A stretch of DNA of 38,828 bases from a virus. A program made the position numbers and the translations under genes. Shown one piece after another: positions 7,500 to 15,419 of this stretch (the first letter of the stretch is position 1; the number at the start of each line of letters is the position of its first letter). The DNA lies in IMG/VR virus record IMGVR_UViG_3300022687_000023, positions 1 to 38,828 of that record; one strand, 5' to 3'. A model generated the notes under the pieces. That model saw only the letters and a program-made list of their open reading frames with translations. It ran no database searches and was not told the DNA's origin.

Positions 7500-8302
7500 C
7501 ACGCCACCCCGACCATGTCGAACTGGATGGAGACGCGGCCGCGGCCGACCTGCTGCGGCACCGGCTGGTTTGCGATGCGGGCGAAGCCGACTTCGCGCGG
7601 CCAGCGAACGGGGTGCCAGGCGTAGAAGAAGGGGCCGCCCGCGCTCGCCCAGGCCACGAAGGGATCAAGCACCTCGCGGTACCAGAGTTCCGGGACCTCG
7701 GAGAAGGCGATCGAGCTGCGCCGGTACTCACCCGTCACGACGCTGCCGAGCAGGTTGCCGGAGACGCTCCGGCCGCCGTCCAGGTCGATCACCCGCGCGT
7801 AAGGCGGCGGGACATAGCCGGGCTCGATGCCGTCGAGAAATTGCGTCCGCGCGCCCGCCATGAGGTTGGCGATCTGCGCCGGTGCATTGCCCGCGCCGAG
7901 GCTGAGGCGAAGATCTCCACCCCGGATGGGGAAGGACAGCATTAGAGGCCGGTCGTCGCTCGGAAGGATGGCCACCAGCTCCTCCCACGTGTCGCCCGCA
8001 TCGCGCCGCCCCTCGACGACGAGCGAGATGCGGGCGCTGCCGAGATTGTGCCGGACGATGCCGAGATAGTCGCTGACATCATCGGTTGCCGCGGTCACGG
8101 TTAGCGTTTGCGCATCGGAGCTGTCGGCCTTCCATGTCTCGCCCGTCGACGGGTTTGCGAGGCGCGATGCGGGCGAACCCGCTGCCTCGCTCGACGCGGT
8201 GACGTTGGCGGCCGTGACGATGCTGCGCCAGCCGAGCACCGGATTGTCAGGATGCGCGGTTGCCGGCTTCTTCAGGACGAGGGCGGAGACGAGCTGCATC
8301 AT
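7499..8302 (-). CDS. Distal tail protein, 267 aa
   Basis: It lies directly after the tape measure gene (2-nt gap) and ends on the start of the hub gene (TGATG), the place of the distal tail protein in siphovirus-type operons. The N-terminal part is beta-rich (WRSIVTAANVTASSEA ... ADSSDAQTLTV), suggesting a discoidin-like sandwich; the C-terminal third is aromatic-rich (AWASAGGPFFYAWHPVRWP). Two consecutive ATG codons make the exact start uncertain by one residue. The function as tail assembly or distal tail protein is from order and general similarity. Confidence 0.65.
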   Translation of the reverse strand: MMQLVSALVLKKPATAHPDNPVLGWRSIVTAANVTASSEAAGSPASRLANPSTGETWKADSSDAQTLTVTAATDDVSDYLGIVRHNLGSARISLVVEGRRDAGDTWEELVAILPSDDRPLMLSFPIRGGDLRLSLGAGNAPAQIANLMAGARTQFLDGIEPGYVPPPYARVIDLDGGRSVSGNLLGSVVTGEYRRSSIAFSEVPELWYREVLDPFVAWASAGGPFFYAWHPVRWPREVGFARIANQPVPQQVGRGRVSIQFDMVGVA

Positions 8303-8304
8303 GG

Positions 8305-10245
8305 CTACACCAGGATGGCTTCGCCGCCGTCGCGGCGGTTGTCATTGATCTCCTGGATCAGCGCCTCGATGTCACTGGCGCCGAAGCTGCTGCCGTGCAG
8401 CGCAAAGTATTGTGTCGGCCCTGCCTGCTGCGCCGGTGCTCCGGGCGGCGAGCCCGCATAGGCGCCGGTGCCGACGGGCGAAGCGGCGCTCACCGCGCCG
8501 CCCTTCGAGCCGCTGTCGGAGCTGGCGATCTGAGCGACATAGGCGAGGCCGGTCGCAACCGTTGCCGCCGCCATGATCGGACCAATGATCGGCCCCAGCT
8601 CCAGCGCCTTGGCCGCGCCGCGATAGGTCGAGATCAAGGCATTCGTAATGCCGGCCGCCTTGTTGATCGCGCTCCACTTGTCGCTCTCGGCCGCGAGTGC
8701 GCCGGTGAATCCCTGTATCTGGCCGACGGTGCTTTGAAGGTCGGATGCCCATTGGTCGCGCATACTGCCGCTAGCTTCTGCGACGGCTCGGGCATAAAGC
8801 TCCCACGATATCGTGCCCGTCAGCACCGCATTGTCCAGGACAGCCAGCTGTTCGGCGAGCCGTTCGCTCTCGGTGCGCGTCTGGTCATAGAGGGAGCGGC
8901 GGAACTCGAAGGCTGCAAGGTCCTCCTCCTGGAACGCCTGAGCCTCCGCCCGCGCCTCAAGCAGGCTGCGCAGCGAAGCTTCTTCTTCAGCCGTCGCGAA
9001 TGCCAGCGCCTGGCGGTTCCGCACCATTTCGCGCTGGATCGGATCTGCTATCGAGAGGGCTTCGAGCTCCAGTTGAAGCCCTTCCAAAAGCCGGTCGAGG
9101 CTCTGACGGCCCGAGCGTGCTTCCGTCTCCGCGCGGCGCCGCGCTTCGTTCGCGCGTTCCTGCGCCTCGGTCTCCTGCTCGCGAACCGCCACCAGGCGCG
9201 CGATCTCCTGAGCCTCGAGCGCGGTCAAACCGGCCCCGGCGCGCTTGAGCTCAAGATCTATTTTTCGTTGGATCTCTGACTTGCCCAACGCCGCGATCTC
9301 GGCCTCGATTTGCGCGATGATGCCCTTGCCACCTATCTTGTTGAGAGCTTCGTTCGCGCTCTGAAGAGCCCGCTCGCTCAGCGAAGCCCCTTCCGTCATC
9401 TCCAAAAGAGCTTTGGCGGTCTCGCGCAGTTTCTCGTCTGCGGTCGTGTTCGCAATAGCGGTGACTCTGGCGCGGAAGGCTTCGACACTGGCATTGCCGG
9501 CCGTCACCGAAGCGATGAACTTTTCCATCTCTCCCTGGAACGCGGCGAATTCGGCAAATTGGCTTTCACCGACAACGCCCCGCGAGAAGTTGAGCGAGTC
9601 GCTGATGCCCAAAAGTTCTTCCGCGATGCCCCGGGTCTGTTCCCGGAGCTGCGCCCGCAGGTCGGCTGCCTCGCTCCCGGTCGAAAACTCCAATACCGAA
9701 CGGCTTTCCGCGGCGAAGGCCTTAACGTCCTTGGTGGCTTCGCCGTAAGCCTCCTTGATCCGCTTGATGATATCTTCATGGCTCTCAAGCAGGCCTTCCG
9801 CCTCGTCGCCGCCGCTGGAGACTTCGGTAAAGAATGTGCTGGCCGCGGCCGCGGCGATGCCGAAACCCAGAACGGCCAGATTGAGCGGGTTGAGGACGAA
9901 CGAGGCGATTGCCCCGCCGGTGGCCTTCAGGGCCGCGCCGACGGACGTGGTGCCCTTGGCGCCGAATATCTGGCTGATCTGGAGGCCTTGCTGGGCCATG
10001 ATCGTGAAGGGCGACTGGCCCGATGCCAGGCCGGTGGCAATATCGTTGATCTGGAACTGAAGATTCGTGATGTCATGCGTTGCCAGCCGAACGCCCTTGG
10101 ACGCTGCGGCCGCGCCGCTAGCCATTGCGGTGTTTGCCTTCGAGGCGCCGCCAGCGACGGCTTGCATGCCTTGCGAGGTATCGTCGAGGGCGCGCTTGGC
10201 GCCCCGCGCGTCGCCTTCTATGACAAGGGCAGTACGCAGCGTCAT
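8305..10245 (-). CDS. Tail length tape measure protein, 646 aa
   Basis: The N-terminal third has the typical tape measure signature (about 55-95): LQFQINDIATGLASGQSPFT followed by an MAQQGLQISQIFG segment. A hydrophobic stretch follows (about 110-140), then a long coiled coil (about 150-480) rich in Glu/Ala/Arg, then a small C-terminal domain with a second hydrophobic patch (about 545-575). It sits next to the tail assembly chaperone/DUF1799 pair as in lambda-like tails. At 646 aa it is short, predicting a short to medium tail if the usual residue-to-length relation holds. Confidence 0.9.
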   Translation of the reverse strand: MTLRTALVIEGDARGAKRALDDTSQGMQAVAGGASKANTAMASGAAAASKGVRLATHDITNLQFQINDIATGLASGQSPFTIMAQQGLQISQIFGAKGTTSVGAALKATGGAIASFVLNPLNLAVLGFGIAAAAASTFFTEVSSGGDEAEGLLESHEDIIKRIKEAYGEATKDVKAFAAESRSVLEFSTGSEAADLRAQLREQTRGIAEELLGISDSLNFSRGVVGESQFAEFAAFQGEMEKFIASVTAGNASVEAFRARVTAIANTTADEKLRETAKALLEMTEGASLSERALQSANEALNKIGGKGIIAQIEAEIAALGKSEIQRKIDLELKRAGAGLTALEAQEIARLVAVREQETEAQERANEARRRAETEARSGRQSLDRLLEGLQLELEALSIADPIQREMVRNRQALAFATAEEEASLRSLLEARAEAQAFQEEDLAAFEFRRSLYDQTRTESERLAEQLAVLDNAVLTGTISWELYARAVAEASGSMRDQWASDLQSTVGQIQGFTGALAAESDKWSAINKAAGITNALISTYRGAAKALELGPIIGPIMAAATVATGLAYVAQIASSDSGSKGGAVSAASPVGTGAYAGSPPGAPAQQAGPTQYFALHGSSFGASDIEALIQEINDNRRDGGEAILV

Positions 10246-10249
10246 GCTT

Positions 10250-10995
10250 CTATCCGCTCCGCACGCCGTTCAAAACATTGCGCGCCTCTGCCTCCATGAA
10301 GCGCACGCCGCGCCACAGGTCGGGTGTGACCGCGATGCCCTCCATCTCGAGACCGGCGCAAGCGGCGGCGTAGTCGAGCCCGTGAAACAGGATTGCCGAG
10401 CGGCCGTTCGCAATGACCGTGTCGGTTCGCCACTGCGTCGCGACCGCAAGGAAGGCAACGACGGTGTCGACGTTCTCCGGCCAGACGCCCGAATAGGAAG
10501 CATCGGCAGGCCCGAGAGACTGGGCGACCGCCGCAGCAACATTGTCTATAGCGGCATCTGAAAGTCCGAATCGCCGGGCGTCTGCGGTCGCTTCCGCACC
10601 GGCCTCGCGCTGTCGCGAAGGGCTGCTTTCGAGGCCGCCGGACGCCCACGCCCGAGCGGCCCATTTCAGTTTCCCTCCCGCGCGCCCGCGATGGAATCGA
10701 TGTAGGTGCGGATCAGTGCCGAGCGGCAGTCGGGTCGAGCTACGATCGCGTCGCGCAGTTCATCGGTGTAGGCGAGGGGCTTGCCCTGTGCATCGGCAAT
10801 GTCGCCGAGCTCGACGATGCATTCTCGAAGGAGATCCCTCACGCCCTCCGGCTGGCCCAGGTCGTGAGCTGCCATTTGGTCCGTCGTAAGCATTCGATAG
10901 GTGGCGGCCATAGTCTCCCGGCTATAACCGTCGTCCGTCGGGACCTTCACCGTCACCGTGCGCTTGAAGGTCGGACTGTCAGCAAGCTTCAGCAT
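10250..10995 (-). CDS. Tail assembly chaperone - DUF1799 fusion by -1 frameshift
   Basis: The frame after the chaperone stop encodes a DUF1799-like protein (VWPENVDTVVAFLAVATQW, GLDYAAACAGLEMEGI, TPDLWRGVRFMEAEARNVL) but has no ATG, GTG or TTG before the conserved VWPEN segment. It lies in the -1 frame relative to the chaperone. A slippery GGGAAAC (10675-10669) in the correct phase (G GGA AAC) precedes the TGA, and a 12-bp stem-loop follows after 7 nt. Slippage would give a 248-aa fusion (109 + 139 residues) ending at the TAG at 10250. This parallels lambda gpG/gpGT, where the extended product recruits tail tube subunits to the tape measure. Confidence 0.85.
10633..10675 (-). promoter_or_regulatory. 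Programmed -1 frameshift signal
   Basis: Read on the minus strand: GGGAAAC at 10675-10669, then the zero-frame stop TGA, a 7-nt spacer, and a stem-loop at 10661-10633. The stem is GGCCGC, bulged T, CGGGCG, loop TGGG, CGTCCG, GCGGCC: 12 pairs including one G-U. Slippery site, spacer and stem all have the layout of a -1 ribosomal frameshift signal; lambda uses GGGAAAG in the equivalent gene. Confidence 0.85.
10666..10995 (-). CDS. Tail assembly chaperone, short (zero-frame) form
   Basis: 109 aa. It follows the tail tube gene and precedes the tape measure, the place of lambda gpG. The N-terminus (MLKLADSPTFKRTVTVKVP) is beta-like, the rest helical, as in phage tail assembly chaperones. It ends at TGA 10668-10666 immediately after a GGGAAAC slippery heptamer, so it is probably the major product and the longer fusion the minor one. 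Confidence 0.85.
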   Translation of the reverse strand: MLKLADSPTFKRTVTVKVPTDDGYSRETMAATYRMLTTDQMAAHDLGQPEGVRDLLRECIVELGDIADAQGKPLAYTDELRDAIVARPDCRSALIRTYIDSIAGAREGN

Positions 10996-11010
10996 TGTTC
11001 ATTCTCCTGG

Positions 11011-11949
11011 TCAGGTGAGCGCGATGGCAAACTGGTCATTGCCTGTGCTTGGCAGCGGCCGCAGGCGTAGCGGCCACTCCACCACATCGTCAGCATTCTC
11101 GTAGCCTTCGAGCCGTTGCATCTCGCAGGTTGGGGCGGTGACGGTGACGATGTTGCCGGCCTGCGTTCCATGCGTGATTGTCGCCTCGATTTCTTCCTTC
11201 GAGAGGGCGAGGGCGAAGGGGTTGAAGTCGTCGAGCGGCAACGCTTCCACCGTGGCGGTCATCAGCTCGGCCCGGTTGACGATCTTGATTTCGTCGCGGC
11301 CGATCAGAAGCCGGGGTGTCACCTCGTTGCCCAGGTCGAGGCTGAATGTCCGCAGGACCAGGTCGACCTCATCGATACTGAAGTCGGGGGTGTTGGTGCT
11401 GTTGGCGAGAAGCGGCTTCTGGAAGCCGGTGAGGGTCGGCGCGTCACGGGCCGTTTCGCTCGGCGCGTTCCACAGGCCCGTCAGCGTCCACTGGATGTTC
11501 GGCACGCCTTGGGCCGGGATCGTAAGGACGCCCGTGCCGCGAACTCCGGTGAGAACATGGAGCGTCTCCTCGATCCAGAAATAGATCGAGATGCTTTCGT
11601 GAGCATTTGTCACTGGGGCATAGCTTACGCTGGTGTCTGTAACGATGGTTTCGCCCAAGGCGCAAGCGCGCGCCAGCGGTCCCCATCCCGGGGCGGTGCC
11701 GGCGGCGCCCGAGCCGGCAAGCTCGGTTGCGCCGGTCAGCGCGCCACGCAGGCCGCCCGCCAGCGTTGCCTGGTTCCCGAGGTAGGGAAGCTCCAGCTCG
11801 CGGGCCACATCGTCGCCGTCCATCGGCGTGAAGCTGACATTCTGCATCAGAATCCCGTTGGCCGCTCCGGTCGGTTCCGAGTCGGTGCCGTACTCGGTCT
11901 CCATCTTCGCGAGGATGATCTTGGATCGCCATTTGAGCGCCTCGGCCAT
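11011..11949 (-). CDS. Major tail tube protein, 312 aa
   Basis: A beta-rich acidic protein without membrane segments or Cys clusters, placed immediately before the tail assembly chaperone. The N-terminus (MAEALKWRSKIILAKMETEYG) and the body with repeated short strands fit phage tail tube proteins of the siphovirus type. Its 312 aa are larger than the roughly 150-250 aa common for tube proteins, leaving room for an extra Ig-like domain. There is no contractile sheath gene anywhere in the window, consistent with a non-contractile tail. Confidence 0.8.
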   Translation of the reverse strand: MAEALKWRSKIILAKMETEYGTDSEPTGAANGILMQNVSFTPMDGDDVARELELPYLGNQATLAGGLRGALTGATELAGSGAAGTAPGWGPLARACALGETIVTDTSVSYAPVTNAHESISIYFWIEETLHVLTGVRGTGVLTIPAQGVPNIQWTLTGLWNAPSETARDAPTLTGFQKPLLANSTNTPDFSIDEVDLVLRTFSLDLGNEVTPRLLIGRDEIKIVNRAELMTATVEALPLDDFNPFALALSKEEIEATITHGTQAGNIVTVTAPTCEMQRLEGYENADDVVEWPLRLRPLPSTGNDQFAIALT

Positions 11950-11952
11950 CGA

Positions 11953-12171
11953 TTACGTCCTCTCCTTGGCGCGCGGCTCGCCGCCGCCTTTCTTGCTGTT
12001 GAGCTCATCCGTGCGTGCGGCTGCGCCTTCCTCGGTCGCGGCCGCCCGGCGCCGCAACTCGGCCCGATCGGGCGCGGGCGCGGTGTGCTCCCTGCGGTCG
12101 AGCTTGCCTTTCGGGTCCAGCACATATGATCCGCCGACAGCCGGTCGGGGCGGGTGGGCGCTTTTCGTCAT
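11953..12171 (-). CDS. Small basic tail-cluster protein, 72 aa
   Basis: The ATG at 12171 overlaps the previous stop (ATGA); the longer open frame through it is shadow. The N-terminal GGSYVLDPKGKLDRRE resembles small DUF2635-like/gpK-like proteins that precede tail sheath or tube genes in Mu relatives. The rest is a charged, Ala/Glu/Arg-rich probably disordered tail. It directly precedes the tail tube gene. The family call is tentative. Confidence 0.6.
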   Translation of the reverse strand: MTKSAHPPRPAVGGSYVLDPKGKLDRREHTAPAPDRAELRRRAAATEEGAAARTDELNSKKGGGEPRAKERT

Positions 12172-12602
12172 GCTTGAATCCTCACCTGGTCGGAGATCGC
12201 GAAATCGAGCTGGTAGATGATCAGGCCGTGCTGGGCGCTGACGAGCTGGCCGCGCGCGATGCGGAATGCACCCCAGACATCGCCAGGCGTCCAACCGGCG
12301 AGTGCGGCGATCGTGGCGTCCTTCAAGCTGTCGATCGCCGGCAGTGCCGGCGCGCCGGTTACATCGCCGCCCGCTTCGGCGACGATGACGATGCCGAGCA
12401 CCTCCTCGATCGTCTGGCGGTAGAGACCGGAAGCCGCATCGGCCGGGCCGCCGCGCAGCCCCAGCGGCACGACGAAAGCGGCCGGCGTTACGTTTGGCAT
12501 CGCCCCGTCGCGCACGAGGGCGGCGAGTTCGGCCAGCCCTTCGACGCGGGATCCAAGGTCCTGGATCTGGTCCTTCAGACGCGCAATGACTGCCGGGATC
12601 AT
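12168..12602 (-). CDS. Putative tail terminator-like protein, 144 aa
   Basis: Start chosen at the ATG at 12602, which overlaps the stop of gpG (ATGA) and has GGAG 8 nt upstream; a start at 12623 would lie within gpG. The N-terminal helix (IPAVIARLKDQIQDLGSRVE) and the alpha/beta body match the general pattern of Mu gp37-like/tail terminator proteins. Its position between gpG and the tail tube gene supports a role at the tail end that joins the head. Confidence 0.65.
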   Translation of the reverse strand: MIPAVIARLKDQIQDLGSRVEGLAELAALVRDGAMPNVTPAAFVVPLGLRGGPADAASGLYRQTIEEVLGIVIVAEAGGDVTGAPALPAIDSLKDATIAALAGWTPGDVWGAFRIARGQLVSAQHGLIIYQLDFAISDQVRIQA

Positions 12603-13090
12603 TCCGCCTCTCCAATCAGCCATTCGCCCGCGATTGCCTCGATGTCCGCTTCGTCGCCGTCGTCGAGGCCGAGGAAGGGCCGCGCCGGGATGGTGACCTT
12701 CTTGGCGAAGATCTGCTGCTTGCCGATCCGGAAGGCGAGCGACTTCGCGTTGACCGGCACGATGGTTGCGCCGAACTGGTGCACGGCGGCGGAGATAGCG
12801 TTGGTGCCGACTTGCAAGCCGCTGTCGTCCGCCTCGTAGGTGATCGACCCAACGAGCGCCTGGGTATCCATCAGCGTCTTTCCGCCTTCTGCGAGCGCCC
12901 GGAACGACGGAGGCCAGGGCGAACCATCAGGGCCCTCGCCACGCTCAAATCGGCTTTGCGTCGAAGCGACAAGCGCCGCGCCGATCGCGCCGTAAAGGTC
13001 GCGTGGATGCTCGGCGACGGCGGCGGCCCGGCCCAGCACCGCCAGCGCCTCGTCCGCCCCGACAACGCGGATTTGAGCCCCTCCCGCCAT
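12599..13090 (-). CDS. G: Virion morphogenesis protein, Mu gpG family
   Basis: 163 aa. Hallmarks of the phage virion morphogenesis family are visible: SRFERGEGPDGSPWPP (about 46-61), GGKTLMDTQALVGSI (about 69-83), HQFG (about 107-110) and ARPFLG (about 136-141). In Mu, gpG is needed for head-tail completion. Its start shares a base with the DUF1320 stop (TGATG). Confidence 0.9.
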   Translation of the reverse strand: MAGGAQIRVVGADEALAVLGRAAAVAEHPRDLYGAIGAALVASTQSRFERGEGPDGSPWPPSFRALAEGGKTLMDTQALVGSITYEADDSGLQVGTNAISAAVHQFGATIVPVNAKSLAFRIGKQQIFAKKVTIPARPFLGLDDGDEADIEAIAGEWLIGEAE

Positions 13091-13518
13091 CAGATGAACC
13101 CCTTGAGGTTCTCGGGCGTCATGTCCCGCTGGCGATCGGTGGTCTTCACCCCGCTCGAGCCGGATGCAGCCGGCTCGATCCCGGCAACGCTCAGCCGGAT
13201 CGTGCCGGCGGATATCTGCTTGAGGGTGGAGAGCGCGTCACGGTAGTCGGCCTCGACCTTCTCCGGAACGGCCGTCACGTGAAGCTTGTAGATGACGATT
13301 GCCTGGGCGACATCGGCGACCAGGTTGGGTGTCTCGGCGAGAGGCAGCCTGTAGCGCCCCGCCAGATAGCCGTCGATCATCGCGTCGGTATCGGCCAGGG
13401 CGCGGTCAATCACCTCCTGGTCGATCGCGCCGGCCGGCGGCGTCGCGCGGTCGGTGAGCTGGCGCAACCGGGTTGCGCCGTAGCGGTCGGTCAGTTGCTC
13501 CAGTGACGTGTAGGACAT
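13090..13518 (-). CDS. DUF1320 protein, Mu gp36-like
   Basis: 142 aa beginning MSYTSLEQLTDRYG, a start typical of DUF1320. Residues 35-60 (VIDRALADTDAMIDGYLAGRY followed by RLPL) are the family core. Such proteins are thought to act as head-tail adaptors (gp6/connector-like fold). It follows the tRNA and precedes gpG in the Mu order. The C-terminal tail is polar. Confidence 0.9.
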   Translation of the reverse strand: MSYTSLEQLTDRYGATRLRQLTDRATPPAGAIDQEVIDRALADTDAMIDGYLAGRYRLPLAETPNLVADVAQAIVIYKLHVTAVPEKVEADYRDALSTLKQISAGTIRLSVAGIEPAASGSSGVKTTDRQRDMTPENLKGFI

Positions 13519-13552
13519 CAGGCGCGCTCAACAGGTTGGTTTCGGGTCCGGT

Positions 13553-13587
13553 GCCGGTGGCGGCCTCGTCGGAAAACCGCCACCGGC
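13553..13587 (-). other. 11-bp hairpin between tRNA and DUF1320 gene
   Basis: GCCGGTGGCGG (13553-13563) and CCGCCACCGGC (13577-13587) form a perfect 11-bp stem with a 13-nt loop. It lies 45 nt beyond the encoded CCA of the tRNA and 35 nt before the next ATG. It may be a processing or stability element for the tRNA precursor, or a partial terminator. Confidence 0.55.
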
Positions 13588-13631
13588 GTCGGGTTGCGCC
13601 GGGCGACAGGAACACACGGCGCGCTGGGTAT

Positions 13632-13707
13632 TGGTTGCGGGGGCAGGAGTCGAACCTGCGGCCTCCGGATTATGAGTCCGGCGCTCTGACCTCTGAGCTA
13701 CCCCGCC
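13632..13707 (-). tRNA. tRNA with CAU anticodon (Met-type), unpaired G1/A72
   Basis: A complete cloverleaf with encoded CCA. Acceptor GGCGGGG / CCCCGCA, D-stem GCTC/GAGC, anticodon stem CCGGA/TCCGG with loop CTCATAA (anticodon CAU), variable AGGCC, T-arm GCAGG-TTCGACT-CCTGC, discriminator A. Six acceptor pairs form, but G1 and A72 do not pair, a feature of initiator tRNAs; the 3' strand CCCCGCAACCA equals that of E. coli tRNA-fMet. The C11:G24 pair and A31:U39 pair are elongator-like. It begins 8 nt after the stop of the upstream protein gene, so it is inside the late mRNA. Met elongator, Ile2 (lysidine) or an initiator-like hybrid remain possible. Confidence 0.9.
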
Positions 13708-13714
13708 GCGTCTG

Positions 13715-14437
13715 TCACTCCGCCGGCGTTTCGTCCGGCTCGACCCGCACGATGAGCTGTGGGTCGGCGTCCATTGCTTCGATGGCGGCCGCGCTCACTT
13801 GCGGCGCGGGAATACGGGTTTCCTGCTTCCCGAATGAACGTCCCGCCCGCCGTCTGCGATCGACCTTGGCCGTTACGATCACGACCCAGCCGGGCGTGCC
13901 GTAAACCTCGGACGGGTCCGGGGACGCGACACCTTTGCCCGGCCCGGCCTCGGATGCGCCGGATGGCACAGGCGGGGAAGCCTCGCCGGAGACTGGCGTG
14001 CCGCCCGCATCCGCTCCCCCGCCCTCTGCGCCGCCACTGGCATTGGTAGTCTCGTTTGAGCCGGCAGCGGGAGACGAGCTGGCGCCGTCGATGCTCTTGC
14101 TGGTGTGGGAGCCGCTCGCATCCCCCGCCGCCGTACCTGAATGAGATTTCACGTCGCCAGACTGGGCTCCGCCGGCCAGCTTCGTCGCCGCAACGGTCCA
14201 GGCGGGCCAGTCGCTCCCGCCGGGAATGTCCAGCACGCCATCCAGTTTCGCGCGCGTCGCCTCGTCCAGGACGGCAAGCTGCGCGAATGTGGCGATGCCC
14301 GCACTGGCCAGCTTCTTGACGGTCGCCGGCCCGATGCCCGAGATCTTGGTGAGATCGTCGGCCGGCGCGGCCGGAGAGCTTGCGCCCCCCTTTGCGGCCG
14401 CGCCGGCGCTCTCTGGGGTATTCTTTTGCTTAGCCAT
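13715..14437 (-). CDS. FluMu HI1506-like protein with helix-hairpin-helix domain
   Basis: 240 aa in three parts. Residues about 27-60 are a helix-hairpin-helix (DDLTKISGIGPATVKKLASA), usually DNA-binding or a protein contact. Residues about 90-180 are a Ser/Gly/Ala/Pro-rich linker. The C-terminal part (about 183-230) has RRRRAGRSFGKQETRIP and ..ALEAMDADPQLIV-like sequence as in the Mu-like prophage FluMu HI1506 family. It lies between capsid and DUF1320 genes. A head completion or DNA-contacting role inside the head is inferred. Confidence 0.8.
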   Translation of the reverse strand: MAKQKNTPESAGAAAKGGASSPAAPADDLTKISGIGPATVKKLASAGIATFAQLAVLDEATRAKLDGVLDIPGGSDWPAWTVAATKLAGGAQSGDVKSHSGTAAGDASGSHTSKSIDGASSSPAAGSNETTNASGGAEGGGADAGGTPVSGEASPPVPSGASEAGPGKGVASPDPSEVYGTPGWVVIVTAKVDRRRRAGRSFGKQETRIPAPQVSAAAIEAMDADPQLIVRVEPDETPAE

Positions 14438-14489
14438 GCGGCCCGATCCTTCTTGCTTCGCGTTCGCGTCTTCGCTGGACTGTCCCGGT

Positions 14490-15383
14490 TCAGGCCAGCC
14501 AGGGCACGACTAGGAGCTCGGCCGTGTTCTTGTAGACGTTGGTCGCGCCGGCGGCGTCGCGCTCGGCATTGAGGATCTCCAGGCCCTCGCCTTCGAGAGA
14601 CGGCGGCACGACGAGCAGGTCGGGCATCAGGCCGAGCGGGCGCCCGCCGTCGCCCTTCATGCCCATCAGCGCCTCGCGGCCGGCGGCATAGGCATCCTTG
14701 TCGAGGGTCTGCTTCGAGCCGTAGGCCATCTGCCAGAAGCCGAAGCCCACTTCCATCCGGCCGTCGACGCCGTAACGGAATTCCTTGAGGTCGAAGACAT
14801 TGTCGTCGGTCGGTTTGTCCTTGGCGACGAAGTTGAACGCTTCGCGCTCCTGAAAGATGAGTGGCTTGAGTGCCCGCTTGGTGCTGAGCAGGTACCAGCC
14901 AGTGCCGCCGCCGCCGCCCGTGTTTGAGACGGAGGTGACCTCGCCGTTGGCGTCGAGCACGGGATGGTCGGTGTCGAAGAAGTTCTGGCCGTCATAGCAG
15001 GGGCTGTCGAAGCCGCCCTTCAGGAGGCCCCACACCAGCATGTCGGGATGCGCGGCCGTCGACATGCCCATTTCCTGGAACATGGGCGTGTAGACGCCGA
15101 GATTGTCGTCCTTGATGTCGTCGCGGTCGACGCCGATCGTCAGCTCCCACGTCTTGTTGACGATCGCGTAATCGTGCTCCTGCAGGCCGTGCACGGCGCG
15201 CGGGCCGATCCACTCGCGGACGTTCGGCATCTTGCCGAGCCAGCCATATTTGTTCTCGCGGGTGCTGGAGGGCACGGTGGTCGCGATGCGGCCGTACTGT
15301 GTTTCGGCCTGGCCAAGCCCCTGCTGGAAGCTGGTCTTGAAGCCGACGCGAAGCGCGTCGAGATTGGCGCTGTTGATGATCAT
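14490..15383 (-). CDS. T: Major capsid protein, Mu gpT family
   Basis: 297 aa with clear Mu major head subunit features: start MIINSANLDALRVGFKTSFQ, Y-G-W-L-G-x-P-x-x-R-E-W-G segment (about 46-60), the ELTIGVDRDDIKDD motif (about 80-95), and YDGQNFFDTDHPV (about 130-142). It assembles the icosahedral head after scaffold removal by gpI. It follows the decoration protein gene as in other Mu-like phages. Confidence 0.95.
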   Translation of the reverse strand: MIINSANLDALRVGFKTSFQQGLGQAETQYGRIATTVPSSTRENKYGWLGKMPNVREWIGPRAVHGLQEHDYAIVNKTWELTIGVDRDDIKDDNLGVYTPMFQEMGMSTAAHPDMLVWGLLKGGFDSPCYDGQNFFDTDHPVLDANGEVTSVSNTGGGGGTGWYLLSTKRALKPLIFQEREAFNFVAKDKPTDDNVFDLKEFRYGVDGRMEVGFGFWQMAYGSKQTLDKDAYAAGREALMGMKGDGGRPLGLMPDLLVVPPSLEGEGLEILNAERDAAGATNVYKNTAELLVVPWLA

Positions 15384-15419
15384 CTGTGTTCTGTCCTCTT
15401 TGCGTGTCGCGCGCTGGCG

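Noticed and set aside
10242-10664. 140-aa ORF with an ATG 8 nt after GGGAGGG, in the third frame over the DUF1799 region
   Set aside because: Its translation is Arg/Cys-rich without domain features, while the neighbouring -1 frame reads as a DUF1799 protein. The GGGAGGG is explained by the chaperone C-terminus and slippery site.
11953-12615. 220-aa Arg-rich open frame
   Set aside because: Only its last 72 residues have normal composition and a coupled start; the rest is the shadow of the 144-aa gene.
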